Shown here: piece by piece, positions 1 to 12,473 of the stretch
How positions within the stretch are numbered: position 1 is the first letter of the stretch
Layout: the number at the start of each line of letters is the position of its first letter
Assembly: GCA_017165825.1 (NCBI GenBank)
Contig: CM029367.1
Location: 15,176,366-15,240,365 of the forward strand
Direction of reading: 5' to 3'
DNA length: 64,000 bases
Source: Hepsetus odoe
Lineage: Eukaryota; Chordata; Actinopteri; Characiformes; Hepsetidae
Notes under the pieces: model-generated
Database searches by the model: none
Told to the model about the DNA's origin: nothing
The model's input: only the letters and a program-made list of their open reading frames with translations
Program-made: the position numbers and the translations under genes

Positions 1-34
1 GTTGTCACTTTCACTTTTTTTCACTTTCACTTTA
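1..34 (+). repeat. SINE family 1 tail at the window edge
   Basis: GTTGTCACTTTCACTTT is the exact tail of the SINE copies at 21871-22123 (minus strand) and 22475. It abuts the acceptor of the bltp1 exon beginning at 36. Confidence 0.6.
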
Positions 35-35
35 G

Positions 36-3000
36 CTTCGGGCCCGGCAACCCCAGACTCGGCTGAGAGCGTAGCCCAGCATCTGTCACCTGAGTCCAGC
101 CGTAAAGCCTATTGGAGGACATGGGACGGCCAGTCAGCCCAGCACCCTTCTTCCAGTGTGTTCAATGATTCAACTCCCAGTCACACACACCTTAAATCAC
201 CTGCAACAGGCCGCTCCAGAAGTGTCTCTGACTCCTCTGCACCACGCCGAGGTAAACACACCCATGTTCTGGATAAAAGCATTTGCCAAAAACTTAAATA
301 TAACACTTCTGGTTACTGGCAATCCTTTTTTGATCTTTTTCCATTGATAAACATGCTAGGGTATGGCTGACAAATTGTGCATAGCAATTGCTGGGCTGTA
401 GTCAGTGGTTATGGCTTTTTTTCCCAGACACACTTACACAGAGATATACTTTTGTTGATAGTGTGTTATCTTTCTGCAGATTCTGTGACCAAGACATCCA
501 CCCCATCGTTCAGGAATAACAAGGCCGCAGCACAGCAGGGGTCACCATGGGAGACGCTGGTGGTGTTTGCCATTAACCTCAAACAGCTAAATGTCCAGAT
601 GAACATGAGCAATGTCATGGGAAACAACACGTACGAAAGCAACCCGATACCCTGCTCTCTCTGCTAAAATCTACACACATGCTAGATATTGTCTCATAAT
701 CAAACACAGCTTCCTGCCTGCTCATCCATACAGTCAAACCAGATAGAAGTGCTTACAATATCTATCTTGAGAGAAAAGTAATGTATGCACTAAATTTCTC
801 TGTATATTTGTAGCTGGACGACAAGTGGGTTGAAGAGTCAAGGGCGTCTTTCAGTGGGCAGTAACCGAGATCGAGAGATTAGCATGGCGGTTGGTCTGGG
901 CCGTTCTAAACTGGACTCCAAAGGAGGTGTGGTGGGTGGAAACATTGATGTCAACACACTTGAGATGGTTTGTAAGTACACATCTTTTGCATTCAAGTGT
1001 TTTCATCAAGGGTTGTTTTACCTGAAGATGTGCTGTTCTAGTTTTTCATTTCTAATTTCTGATTTCCTAAAGCTCATATCTCTGAGCACCCCAACCAGCA
1101 ACCCAGTCATAAGATCCAGATCACCATGGGCTCGACAGAGGCCCGGCTGGACTACATGGGCTCCAGCATCCTAATGGGGGTTTTCAGCAATGCCGACCTG
1201 CAGCTACAAGATGAGTGGAAGGTCAACCTTTGCACTGAGGCCAGCTTATCAGAAAAAAGGTAAGGATTTACCAAGTACACCAAATGACCTATCAAAGAAA
1301 GAAAATAAGAAACCTCTTAAAGGCCAGTGACTCATCTGATTACTAAAATGATCTAAAATTAGTTGATTCAATAAGTTGTGTTTCACAAAATGTGTCCCAC
1401 AGTGAGATCTTTGTGCATGGAGATCTGCAGTGGGATATTTTCCAGGTGATAATCTCTCGCTCCACCACACCTGACCTCATCAAGATTGGGATGAAGCTGC
1501 AGGAGTTTTTCACTCAGCAGTTTGACACCAGCAAGCGTGCACTGTCGACCTGGGGCCCAGGCTCCTTCCCTCCCCCTAAAACACCCGTGACCAATGTGGA
1601 GAAAGGTGCTACTGAAGTCTGTGAGTGTGTTTGCCTGCATGCATGCCAGTTCAAATTTGTTTGTGCTTGTGAACAATTTACAGTTGATTAGGCTAACCTT
1701 ACATTAGTCTGCCTCAAGCATTTAAAACGGGCCTTATTTACAGAAATAATAATGTTTCCTTCTCTTTCTCTCTCAGATATGGATGCAGCTCATCATCGTC
1801 ACTGGCCAGCTGTACTTAAGATGGTTGCTGGCTGTCACATCTCCCTCTTCCAGATGCCCTTACCTGAGGATGCTGTGCAGCTGGGTGGCTCCATGAGTCT
1901 CCATGGCAACCATATGACCCTTGCCTGTTTCCATGGGCCCAATTTCCGGTCCAAGTTGTGGGTGCTGTTCCACTTGGAGGAGCCTAATATTGCCTTCTGG
2001 ACTGAAGCTCAGAAGATCTGGGAGGATGGTACTGAAAACTGCTGTACACTAGCCCACACTGATTACCTAAATAAATACATCAAAACAGGGACCATAAAGG
2101 AACTGGTGGTGCAGTGATACAATGAATGTAGCTGTGCTGTTTCTGGCCAGAGTTTGAATTCTTTTTAGTTGTTAATATAATTTTAATACATGTGGTTCAC
2201 AAATATATGCACACTTTTTGAGTAATAACATACATTTCTCTCTCGTTCTAGGCTCCAGTGATGACTCCACTTACATTGTCCAGACTCTGGACTTTCACCT
2301 AGGACATAACACCATGGTAACCAAACCCTGTGGAGCACTGGAGAGTCCTATGGCCACCATCACTAAGGTTTCCCGCCGGCGACATGAAAACCCACCTCAC
2401 GGAGTTGCCACCGTTAAAGAGTGGTTTAGCTATGTCACAGCAATGAGGAACGAAGGTAAAATTCACTTACTGCGGCCACAATATGATAACAAACTTGTTC
2501 CATGTGCACAGTGTTGACTTACTTTATTATTCCATAGTCGTTCAATTTCCACATTCAAGCCGTTCCCTTACTTATCACTAATGTATCTGCAATGCAAGGT
2601 GCTGTCCCCATCACTGCTCCCTGGGTACTTTAAATAGCTGCCCCCTGCTGCACGGTGTGTAAGGGTAAAATGCAGAGGCTGCATTTTGTTGGGGTTCACT
2701 GAGTGTTGTTCTGTGTACTCACAACTTGTCGCTTTCACTTCACTTTCATTTGATGAACAATGTTTTTTTTTGCCAAATCACATCTCTCTCTATCACTCTC
2801 TGTCTTTTCTCTCTCTTGCGCTCTCCCTCTCTCTCTTTCAGAACTGAATCTTCTGCGGAATGTCGATGCCAATAATTCGGAGAGTGGAGCTGCTGCTAAG
2901 AGCTCCAGCCTGTTGAGTGGCTTCCGGGGCTCGTCCAGCTACAACCATGAGACTGAGACCATATTTGCTTTGCCGAGGATGCAGCTTGACTTCAAATCCA

Positions 3001-3704
3001 TCCATGTGCAGGATCCAGAGGAGCCGTCTCTCAGTGGTATTTTGTGACACAAATTTGAATACCAGAAGCCTTACAGTGCACTAATCTGTTTCTTTTGTTT
3101 TGTGGTATTTGTGTACTTTTAGAGGCAGAGTTTCACTCTTAATGTTATTCTGAACTCTAAACTGTCTGTGTGTGTGCATGTTTTGCCTGTAGATGCCAGC
3201 AGCAAGCCCAAAGTGGAGTGCAGTGTGGTGACGGAGTTTACCGATCACATCTGTGTTACCATGGACGCCGAACTCATCATGTTCCTGCATGACTTGGTCT
3301 CTGCCTACCTGAAAGAGAAGGAAAAAGGTGAAACACTGCAAAAAAATTGTGCTTAACCTCATAATGTTCCACCATCACTCTGTTGCTTACTAACTGCTAT
3401 TATTGAAAGATTTGAGTCCTCAATGAATAAATCAGATTAGAAGCAAATAAGTAAATACAAGTAGCAAACAGCCAAAGCACATACAAAAGGCTAATTCCAT
3501 TGACATTTTTATAATGTTCTGCTGTATAATAATACAAAGACCATGTCGAGCCATCTCCTGAAAAGGCCTCGTTGTAAAAGAACACAGATACCTCAAGTCT
3601 GCTCTCATCTATTAGGTCAGGGACCGTATCAGAGCTGAACTTTTCTCCTTTAGTTTTATTTTGGAATTCGGATGAAGTGTGATTTTTCTTTTTTCTTTTC
3701 TTTT

Positions 3705-3741
<37 letters not shown>

Positions 3742-5308
3742 CGTGAATGTACTGCAGCCCTGTTTGCCCCTCGGATGTTTCTGTCACGGCCGGGTCAGAA
3801 GAGCCCAACGGCGCAGCAGGAGGAGGGCTCATCTGAGAAGGAGAAAGCCAAAGAGGATGGAGGGAACTACACCACTGTGGACTGGAGAGAGTTCCTCTGC
3901 AATACCTGGCATCTGGAGCCCACACTGCGGTAACACAAAAATCGGAAAATGTAGTAGCCTACAGTCTCTCTTATAGGAATGCTCATTATGGGCAAAATGC
4001 CATTTTGGTCATGCTGTTCTGTATATATATTAAAAAAATACACTGGTAAATCAACAAATAATAGAAGGAAAATGTAAAATATTAGCCTTCCAAAAAACAT
4101 AAATCAGTGCCTTTAATGGTTCAAAAAGTTTGACTACATGGGAGGTCACAGAGGTTCGAATCCTACCTCCAGCACCACCACCATTGGGTTCCTGTGCAAA
4201 ACTCTTAACCCTCAGTTGCTCCAGGGGGACTGTTCCTGTAATCAGGAATTGGAAGTCACTCTGGTTAAGAGCGTCTGCTAAATGCTGTAAAGTTTACTTT
4301 GTCAAATACATTGATTGGTCAAGAATTGTTCTGCAATCCTACCATTTGAGTAGATTATTTTATTTAAAAATGAACCAGCTTCAAAAAATCTTCAGTGCAG
4401 CCATATGTGTCTCAGAATTGACTAAATAAAACAGTGTTTCGCAGAGGAAACATTACGATGACGATGCAGCAGGTTCTCCCGTCTATTGGAGACTCTCAAG
4501 GAAACATGAACTCTAGCAGCAAGCGGATGCTTTGTTTTAAACTTTGGTAGATTGTACAATAGATTTGAACAGATTTTACTGAAAATATATTAAGTAAGAC
4601 TTAGAGGAGCTTTAATGCTTTTCTTTAGACAATGTTTTAACTACAAATGCAAGCACCAGATTTTCCTGTTTAATCTGAACAAATTGTCAAAAGACAGGTT
4701 AGTTTAATTCATCCTAAAATTGTTCTGTCACATTATTTATCAGACATCTTAAAATGGGTGTTTTAGGTAAAGTTTGATTTGCCTCAAAAAAAAAAAAACA
4801 AAAAAAAAACCCACACATTATTGCTATTGGAACAAAACCTTGTATCTCAATTCCAGCAGCAACTAGGTCTGTATTTAATGAAGATTAATTCATTAAATTC
4901 TATTCACAGCACCTCTTTCCAGATGAATGTTGTGTACAGTGCCCTTTTCTGTTATGCTGCCACCTGCACTCCATACGTCTATGCAGTTTTCTTCCCTGTG
5001 ATTGGCTGAGAGATGTGTCAGTCATGCAAAAGGTGAATAACGAGTGGCCAATTGATATGATTATGAGTCGTACGTGTGTTTGTTTCAGGTTAATTTCATG
5101 GACAGGCCGAAAAATTGACCCCGTAGGAGTGGACTACATCCTGCAGAAGCTGGGTTTCCACCATGCGAGAACTACAATTCCCAAGTGGCTTCAGAGAGGA
5201 GTGATGGATCCATTAGATAAAGTTTTGTCGGTTCTCATCAAAAAACTGGGCACTGCTCTGCAGGATGAAAAAGAGAAGAAAGGAACAAGAGACAAAGACG
5301 AACATTAA
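36..5308 (+). CDS. bltp1: bltp1 (KIAA1109) C-terminal exons, partial gene
   Basis: Eleven exons give the last ~702 residues of bridge-like lipid transfer protein 1: 36-251, 480-630, 814-971, 1073-1259, 1403-1620, 1777-2028, 2252-2455, 2842-3036, 3193-3327, 3758-3929, 5089-5308 (stop TAA 5306-5308). All junctions are GT-AG and in frame. The translation carries stretches I recognise from the KIAA1109 C-terminus, such as WETLVVFAINLKQLN, VDYILQKLGFHHARTT and KWLQRGVMDPLDK. The family (fly tweek, worm lpd-3, yeast Csf1) forms a long hydrophobic groove that moves phospholipids at ER-plasma membrane contacts; human loss causes Alkuraya-Kucinskas syndrome. The full protein is about 5000 residues, so most of the gene lies left of the window. 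The first exon here enters with two bases completing a codon. The C-terminus ends with a short lysine/glutamate-rich tail. Identity is confident; function is from the family. Confidence 0.95.
2596..2751 (+). repeat. SINE family 1, 3' half, in a bltp1 intron
   Basis: Body and tail only (GTCCCCATCACTGCTCC, AATAGCTGCCCCCTGCTGCA, GCTTTCACTTCACTTTCATT). The tRNA-related head is missing. Confidence 0.75.
4130..4292 (+). repeat. tRNA-derived SINE, family 2, in the last bltp1 intron
   Basis: Contains the B box GGTTCGAATCC, the body TGCTCCAGGGGGACTGT and the tail CTGCTAAATGCTGTAAAG. The 5' head is incomplete. Confidence 0.75.
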
Positions 5309-6180
5309 CATTACCCATCACACCCCACTCCCCTACACACACACACTCAAGCACACGCACTTATATGTGAGATTTAAATCAATGTGATTAAGCTGAACTG
5401 AAACACTGGAATTATTAACACTACTGTACAGTGCACTCGCTCGCAGCCACGGTCGATGAGCCATCCTGTGTTGAGTTAGTGTGGACATACATGTTTACAG
5501 TGCTGCACATTGCTACTTTGCTTCAGGGAAGGTTAAAGAAAGGTGTTCCTTTATTTTCTGTATATTTTGATATGAATTTGCAATGGCCAATAACCCTGCT
5601 GCCGAAAGCCAGCTGGATGTCGGCACATGGATTACATGCACTTTTACATTTAAGGTTTTATTAACACTTCACTAACACTGAGTGCCAGTGAGACCTGAAG
5701 CGGAGTGTTCTGGAGCTGTAACTTACAACACGGCTTCAGAGCTGCAGCATCATTCGGGTCACAGACGCCCTCTCTAGCAATTTTAAAATTCAAATGTATT
5801 TTTTAATATCATTTTAAAAGGCAAAGAGATGTGTAAGTTGTTGTTTTTTTTGTTTTTTTTTTTTTTTCCTTCTGTCAGAGCGCATGTGTCCATTAGTTTG
5901 TTTTAAAACGAACGACCAAAAGTTACAGCGTCTGGGCTGAGTTACGCTTGGAAAGTCTGTTGCAACAGCTGTTCTAACAAGATCAAATCTGGGATTGTAT
6001 TTTGAAATGTGAATTTTTCTAATACTGTATGTGATTTTATTGGCATTCATCTTTTAATATCTTTTAGGTTTAACCTGTAACATCTGCCTGTACAGTGAAG
6101 TGCAGTAGGTTGTTGTGTATATACTGGGTGAATAGATTCATTGTGCTTTAACTGAATAAACATCTTTGGGACTGTGTTTC
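5309..6180 (+). other. bltp1: bltp1 3' UTR with polyA signal
   Basis: Sequence after the bltp1 stop codon, without a credible ORF, ending with a canonical AATAAA at 6155-6160. No second AATAAA lies between the stop and this site, so cleavage is expected near 6175-6185. The UTR contains a T-rich tract at 5842-5868. Confidence 0.7.
6155..6160 (+). terminator. bltp1 polyadenylation signal AATAAA
   Basis: Canonical hexamer about 850 bases after the bltp1 stop codon and the only one in that interval. Confidence 0.7.
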
Positions 6181-7134
6181 TGTTTCTGAGAAATCATTAC
6201 AAGTCTCATTTTGAGGTGAAATATGCAGAGGGCAGCACTGGTTCCCAATTCACTGGAGAGAATTCTCAATCGGAGAATCCAACATTACTTTATACCTAAA
6301 GAACCTTGCATTACAGGAAATAAAGCTCCACCAACCATGTTTTTAATAAGCAAGGATTTTCTTTAGGATTCATTTCACAGTTTAGGACATTTGCTTGGTT
6401 TTGTTCAGGAAGAAGTCTTTTTTCTCCCCTCATTTGCACGGCTTAATGCGAGGCACAGAAGTCGTCTCATTTCTGCAAACTAAGTATAATATTCGTAAGT
6501 ATAGTGTTTGGATTTTGACAATTTTAAAATTTCTGTTCTTGCCCCCAGTCTCTCTTCTTGATGTAGAAAACTTTCCAATTTTCCTCCTAAAGTTCCAAAT
6601 CTGAGATATTCTTGCATGCACGTCTTTAGTGAATGTTCATGAACCTTAAACACTTGCACAAATCTTCCTTTTGAGATACTTGTGACAAAAACTACCGCAA
6701 AGCTGAAGTTAAACTTGCAAACTTATCTAAACTCCATCACTTCCTCCTTGTTCTGTGCTGAAATGTTTTAAACAAATATACATGGACTATCAAAGCTACT
6801 ACACGACTGTAACTTTCTGGGGTCTTGTAAGTAGCTAGGTGGATCATTCTAGACTAAGACAATGCATGGCTGCTTGACTGCACCAAGATCTTCAGAAGCT
6901 GGAGGCCATGCTGACACCTTAAACCGCCACGCCGAAGAACAGCTAGAGCTTCTGTTGTGGGGCAGGAAGCAGGATTTGTTTCCAAATTAAAATCCACATG
7001 TGGGACTCAAGATTTCCCAGCAGAACATTAGCCAGAGCATCACACTGCCTCCTACCCATTTTGCATGAAGAGGCTTAGATCCAAGTTTTACCTCTGACCC
7101 TTAGCTCATAAAAAACAAACCAATCACTCAGACT
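6181..7134. other. Intergenic spacer between convergent bltp1 and nsd2
   Basis: About 950 bases between the inferred polyA sites of two genes that end towards each other. No exon, tRNA or mobile element is recognisable; the short ORFs are AT-rich and unlike any family I know. Confidence 0.5.
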
Positions 7135-7932
7135 GAACTGCTTAAAATGCTTTATTTCACCCAAATATCACAGAAGCGCCCTGTCTGAATGTACTGTGCC
7201 TTTTTAAAAACTCTGAATAGGTAGATTTCACAGAGAATTATTGAACATTCTAGCATGTTACATAACTCAAAAAAAATGAGCTAACAAAAATTGTGCTAAA
7301 AATATGCTTCTCTATTGTTAAATGCATTCTATAATTGACTAAAAAAAAAAAAAAAAAAAATTTTTCAAGGGCTATCCATAGTGTCTTAAATTTACGTTAC
7401 CACTGGTTATTTCAAAAAAACAAAACAAATACAGACTCCTCATTAGCAATCTGTTGCTATCAATAATTCCAGTATAAATTTGGTCTTTCATATACATTTC
7501 CATATACATATCTACTGTTAAAAAAGGCATCTATCTCAAAAGATTAAAACCATACAAAAAAAAAAAAAACAAAACATGAAAAAAAAAAAAAAAACCAAAA
7601 ACAAAAAAAAAAAAAAAGTTTTCAAGTTTGGCGTCGGTAATGCTGTGTAGTAATGAGGCTGTTTGGTCTGTTGGCTCTGTGTTGAACGCACATTGACAAG
7701 TGTGCATGAGTGTGTTTTCAGTGTGCGCACACTCAATTCAGAGAGAGGTTGAGTGCGTGAGGGGGACCTGATGTGGCAGCTCCACAGAGCTCTACAGTGT
7801 TCACTTCACTTCCCTGATCAGACACACAGTGCTTTCAGTTTTGGAGAACAGTCAAGACGACGTCAATACCACGGAATCATGAGTAGATGGAGGGCAGGGC
7901 ACAGAGGGAAGGCAAAATGAGTAAAGCCCTCA
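7135..7932 (-). other. nsd2: nsd2 3' UTR
   Basis: On the minus strand this follows the nsd2 stop codon and ends with AATAAA (plus-strand TTTATT at 7151-7156). It contains two A/T homopolymer-rich tracts (7341-7361 and 7555-7618), which appear as poly-T on the transcript. No coding potential. Confidence 0.65.
7151..7156 (-). terminator. nsd2 polyadenylation signal
   Basis: AATAAA on the minus strand, about 780 bases downstream of the nsd2 stop codon and facing the bltp1 polyA signal across a ~1 kb gap. Confidence 0.6.
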
Positions 7933-8627
7933 CTAGCTCTGCACCTCTGCTGCCTTTTTTGAGCTTTTCTTCAGAACCTTTTTGGTAGCCCTGCTGGAGG
8001 TGTTCTTGGTACCAGCTTTGCGGCCGCGCTTGGTTTGATTTTTAGTTGGTGGAGGTTGAGCGGTGCCGGAAAGCTCCTTGGCAGGCTCTGCTGAAACCTG
8101 CAGCTCGGAGTCATCGTGCTCTTGGCAGCACAGCTGGCTGGTGATGGGATGTGGACGCAGAGCGCCCTCCTCATGGGCCTTACAGAAGGAGTTGGGGCAC
8201 TGTTGGCAGAAGGCATCAGAGGGCTTCCCACATACGTCACAGTGGTGCCAGGGACAATCCCAACGACCTGCTCATCAGATAAATAAAATTAGTTACATTT
8301 ACATGACCCTAAAGCTGCTTCCATACTTCCGCTCCTCCCTGTACTCTGTTCACAAAACCAAAAAAGATGTCCACATCAATTGTTAAATTGCGCCTGGCGA
8401 GACAAGCTAGACAATGAGTGTGTCTCACCAAACGGCCTCTTGGTGCGGTCCAGGCAGGACAGGTGGTAAGCTTTGGTGCAGCCCTTCTTATCACACAAAA
8501 CCAACTCTCCTCCATCCCCACAACGAAAACATTCGTCCTCTGATTGCTTCTTCCCTTCATTTCGAGCACGTCTCTTTCTAGGCTTTTTCTTCTGTGACTT
8601 TGATTTGGACTCTGAAGCTGGAGCAAT
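7933..8627 (-). CDS. nsd2: nsd2 exons 22-23: C-terminal PHD/C5HCH and tail
   Basis: Exon 8627-8429 encodes a basic linker and the PHD-like DECFRCGDGGELVLCDKKGC...AYHLSCL. Exon 8267-7933 continues RWDCPWHHCDVCGKPSDAF and CPNSFCKAHEEG (C5HCH), then a Lys-rich tail ending ...AAEVQS and TAG (7935-7933). The tail after the zinc cluster diverges from mammals but keeps the basic character. Confidence 0.92.
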
Positions 8628-11600
8628 CTGCAGCAAAAAGTGAACGACCCCTCAGTTAAGCTTTGCCACACTGTTCCAGCTGAAGCTCATTGTGTTCATA
8701 TTGCCAAGTATTTTCATACAGAAAGCAAATTTATCAAAACTCTTGGCTCACCTTGGGTCTGTCCCCCAAGAAGCCACTGCAGTTGGGTGCTCCACAGCGA
8801 CAAACGGTCTTCTCATTTCCCAGGCAATCCAAATTATAGTTAAAGGTCAACTCTGTACCTATGTGTATATAACAAAACACAGGCATACCTTTTGTAATCT
8901 CTTCTAAAACAATGTTTCAGATAACACAAAATTACAGTTGAGAATATAATTTTACCTGCTGGGATGTCACAAACGGCAAACAGCCCCACACGTGTGTCCC
9001 CATTCACAGTCCACTTCTGAGTCTCACAGTTAGGCTGGCAGCTGTGGTTCATGAAGCGAGAGTAATTCCCTTTAGGTCCTGCATCTATGATCCGATCCTA
9101 TGCGCAGACACCCCCACAAGGCATATTATAATGGAAATGAGAAAGTTAATTAAAGCAGAACAGCCAATCTATTTAAAAATCATGTTACCCCTGTAATTGT
9201 CTTTATCGAACATGGCTGTAGTACTTAGTACTGTAGTACCACAACAAGCTGTTGAATGGCACTCCCAATGAAATACTGTTCCTCTAGCTCAACTGCACAA
9301 TGTCCAGTAACTGAACACACTGTAACAGGTGCAGGAAGAGCGAGCATAGTGCAAAAACAGTTCTTAGCTAAAATAATAAATCATGTCCATCTTAATGCTT
9401 AAAAGTTAAATGTGTGAAAGCATCAGGAATGTTCCCTGTGGATAACCTTTAGGACAGTACCTTATCAATGGTAAGCATGTAGAAGTGAGTGATGTCATTC
9501 TCCTGAGCATATTTAATCCTGGCTCGGCACTCCTCCTCATCGATCAGCTCTCCTACATACTCATTCACGAACTCACCCTGAGGAATAAAGCAAAGAACTC
9601 ATCAGATTTAGTTCAAATCACACTCGGACATTAGAAGCATAAACGTATACACGTGCATTCTGACCTTCTTGATGTCTCGCAGAGTGAAGAGCCCCCAGCC
9701 TTTGCCGGCTGTGCGGACTATCTTAGTCTCTGGGTAGAGGCGTTTGGTGAAGTCCTGGTTCATACAACGCTCTCCAGCTGGACACACCTGAGGGTGGCAC
9801 TCATACAGTAGCATACGATTCAGGCATTCCGACTCAAAGCTGCAGGGACGCTCATCAGTTGGCTTACAGTTGCACTTGGGGATCTCGGAGATATCAGCTG
9901 TGTATATCTGGACACGTCCACATGGTTTGTTGATCTGGAGAAAACAGGTAGGTCTCATCAACAAACAAGTGTTTGTCTTTCACTAACACTGAATATGACC
10001 TCTCCCCCAATCAGAGAGATAAGTTCCATTTTTGTTCTTTGTTGGACTGGAGCTGCAATTTGGTGGTACCTTGATGTATTTATATGGAGGGGGTTTCTTG
10101 TTGTTCTCCTGAGCCTCTTTGGCTTCTCTTTCCATCTTTATTTGTTTGAAACGACCTTCAGCTTCCAGCAGGGCTATAGACATAATGGGCAGCGAACCAT
10201 GAACACACTAGCGTGAATGAAGCAGTCATGTATTTAATCATTAAAGCTTAGCCGTACAGAAACCAATATTTATGAAAGGCCATTACCATTCTTGAAGACT
10301 TTCCCAATTCCAGTCCTCTGATGCCTGCTCCCTCTGTCTCCCTCTATATATGGGAACACACGACCCTGGTGGGTCCAGAAGTAGTCCTTTGACCCAAAGA
10401 AGTAAACGGGGAACTCCCCAATCTCATGCCTCAGATGCTGGATATTTGTAGGTATGTTTCTAGGATGACGGATCTCTGCTGGCCACCACCTATGGTTTCA
10501 GAGTGGGAATTGCCATAGAGATGAGTATATGATTATTATATATCAGGCAAGGAAAGGTTACTTCACCATTCATCAACCTTAAAGCAGACACCATGTTATG
10601 TACTGAAGTCTCCACAGCTATTTGGGATCTCTGACTTTTAATCAAGTACTGATAAAAAAAAAAAATTATTGATTATCAGATTGTAAAAGACAAACATTTT
10701 TATGCACTTTGTTATTAGCTGTTTCTATGCCGGTCCGTGAAAAAATTGTACATGAAAACGGTCTGTGACGCAAAAATGCGTTTAGGACCACTGATCTAAG
10801 ACAGCATAGGACTGTTTTACTGTTATCTCTTGTAAAACAATATCACCACAGTGGATTTTGTCCCACCACTTATACTTAATGCCTGTGTAAAAAGAAGCGT
10901 TAGTTTGCCAGTGCAGGGTGAAACTTGCCTATAGTTGCCCAGTTTGACCCAGATGATGTCCCTATACTTGGGCTTTTTGCCTGAGCGGCAGTCATTACAA
11001 AACCAGCTGCCATCAGGCATGGCGATGTTTAGACAGTCAGGGTGAAACGCAGCCGGACACGACTCACAGCACAACAGACTGCCACCTAGAACAAATGAAA
11101 ACACGCAGCTTTAAACACGCACAGTAGGTATTGACAATGTGTTGAAGTCAGTAATTCTGTTTAGTCGTGTCATGTCACAAACAGTTCTAGGCATGTTTAG
11201 GATATTATCAGCACTAAAAGAGCAATGACCAAATGCCTGTTGCATTACAGAGAAAACAATCATGTACATTAGTTTGAATAAAAAGCATTAATAGTTGTTC
11301 ATCGTGGCACTGCTGATATAGCTACTTTTACAACTGTATAGCACTGAAAAAATTATTCAAATCTTACCACTGTTAGGCATCCAATAATTTACTCATGTTA
11401 AAAAGTTGCACATTTTGTGTGTTTACTGTGGTTTTTTTTTTTTAATCTCACCTTTGGAGCAAATGAAACACCAACTGACGTTGACGTGCGAGTGATGACT
11501 GTAGCCCTTCTTAGGGTTGAAGTGATTAGTACACACAATAGCAGAAGATGTCAGCATCTCGCTTCCTGCAGCTATGCATAGATCCCCAGCATGATAGGCC

Positions 11601-12438
11601 ACTGGGCAGCGTAGACAGCGAATCATCTTTCCTAAAACGTAAACAATCAAAAAAGACAAATAAAAGACCAAAAATGCCTTAAAACTGGACATATATTTAT
11701 TAAAAAGAAGCAAACAGTTTTTCCTCCTGAGAACATCTAGCAACTCCAATGTAGAACAAGGGGTACAGGGGTGCATTACCTTTAGTGGCTTTTGCAGTGC
11801 CACGGCTGCTATAGTGACAACTGAGACAGGTGTGCAGCGGGCAGCGGAAACCTCGGTTATCAAATACACTCAAAGCATTCAAACGCAAACATGCCTCGTG
11901 GTAGAATCTGCCACAGTGCAGGACACTGCAGCGCTTCACCTCCCCTTCAGACTGCTTACATGTAAAACAGGTATGAACCCCTGGGGGCAATAATAAATTA
12001 ATAAATAAAATAAAAAAAATTGTATTTGTATATATAAACAAACATCTCAAGGAAGACAAATCATGTTCGTGCTGTGCGACTTTTTTGATTGGCTAAAGTG
12101 TACATTTTGCTCACCTGTCCTGCAGGCAGTACAGAGCACCTTGTCTGTTGGCTGATCCAAACTCACACACTGCAGATGGTATGAGCCATAGCATTGTCCC
12201 TCACATGTCACCAACTCCTCACTTGTCTTTTCACAAATCTAAACATTTAAACACGTTTTATAAAAATTCTCTCGCTACAAACCAACATCCACTTCATACC
12301 CAACATCAAGTTAAAGTATACAACCACTAACCTGACACACATTCTCTTTTTTAGCCCCGGCTGCCCGCTCAGCCTTCTTGGTCGCAGGGGTTTCATCTGT
12401 ACTGTCGCTTGGAGAATCGGGTCTGTCCTCACACAATG

Positions 12439-12473
<35 letters not shown>

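Noticed and set aside
9665..9934. Cys to Asp change in the AWS domain (MNQDFTKR versus NQCFTKR in mammals)
   Set aside because: The equivalent residue is not Cys in SETD2 or ASH1L as I recall them, so it is probably not a zinc ligand; the zinc-binding cysteines are all present.
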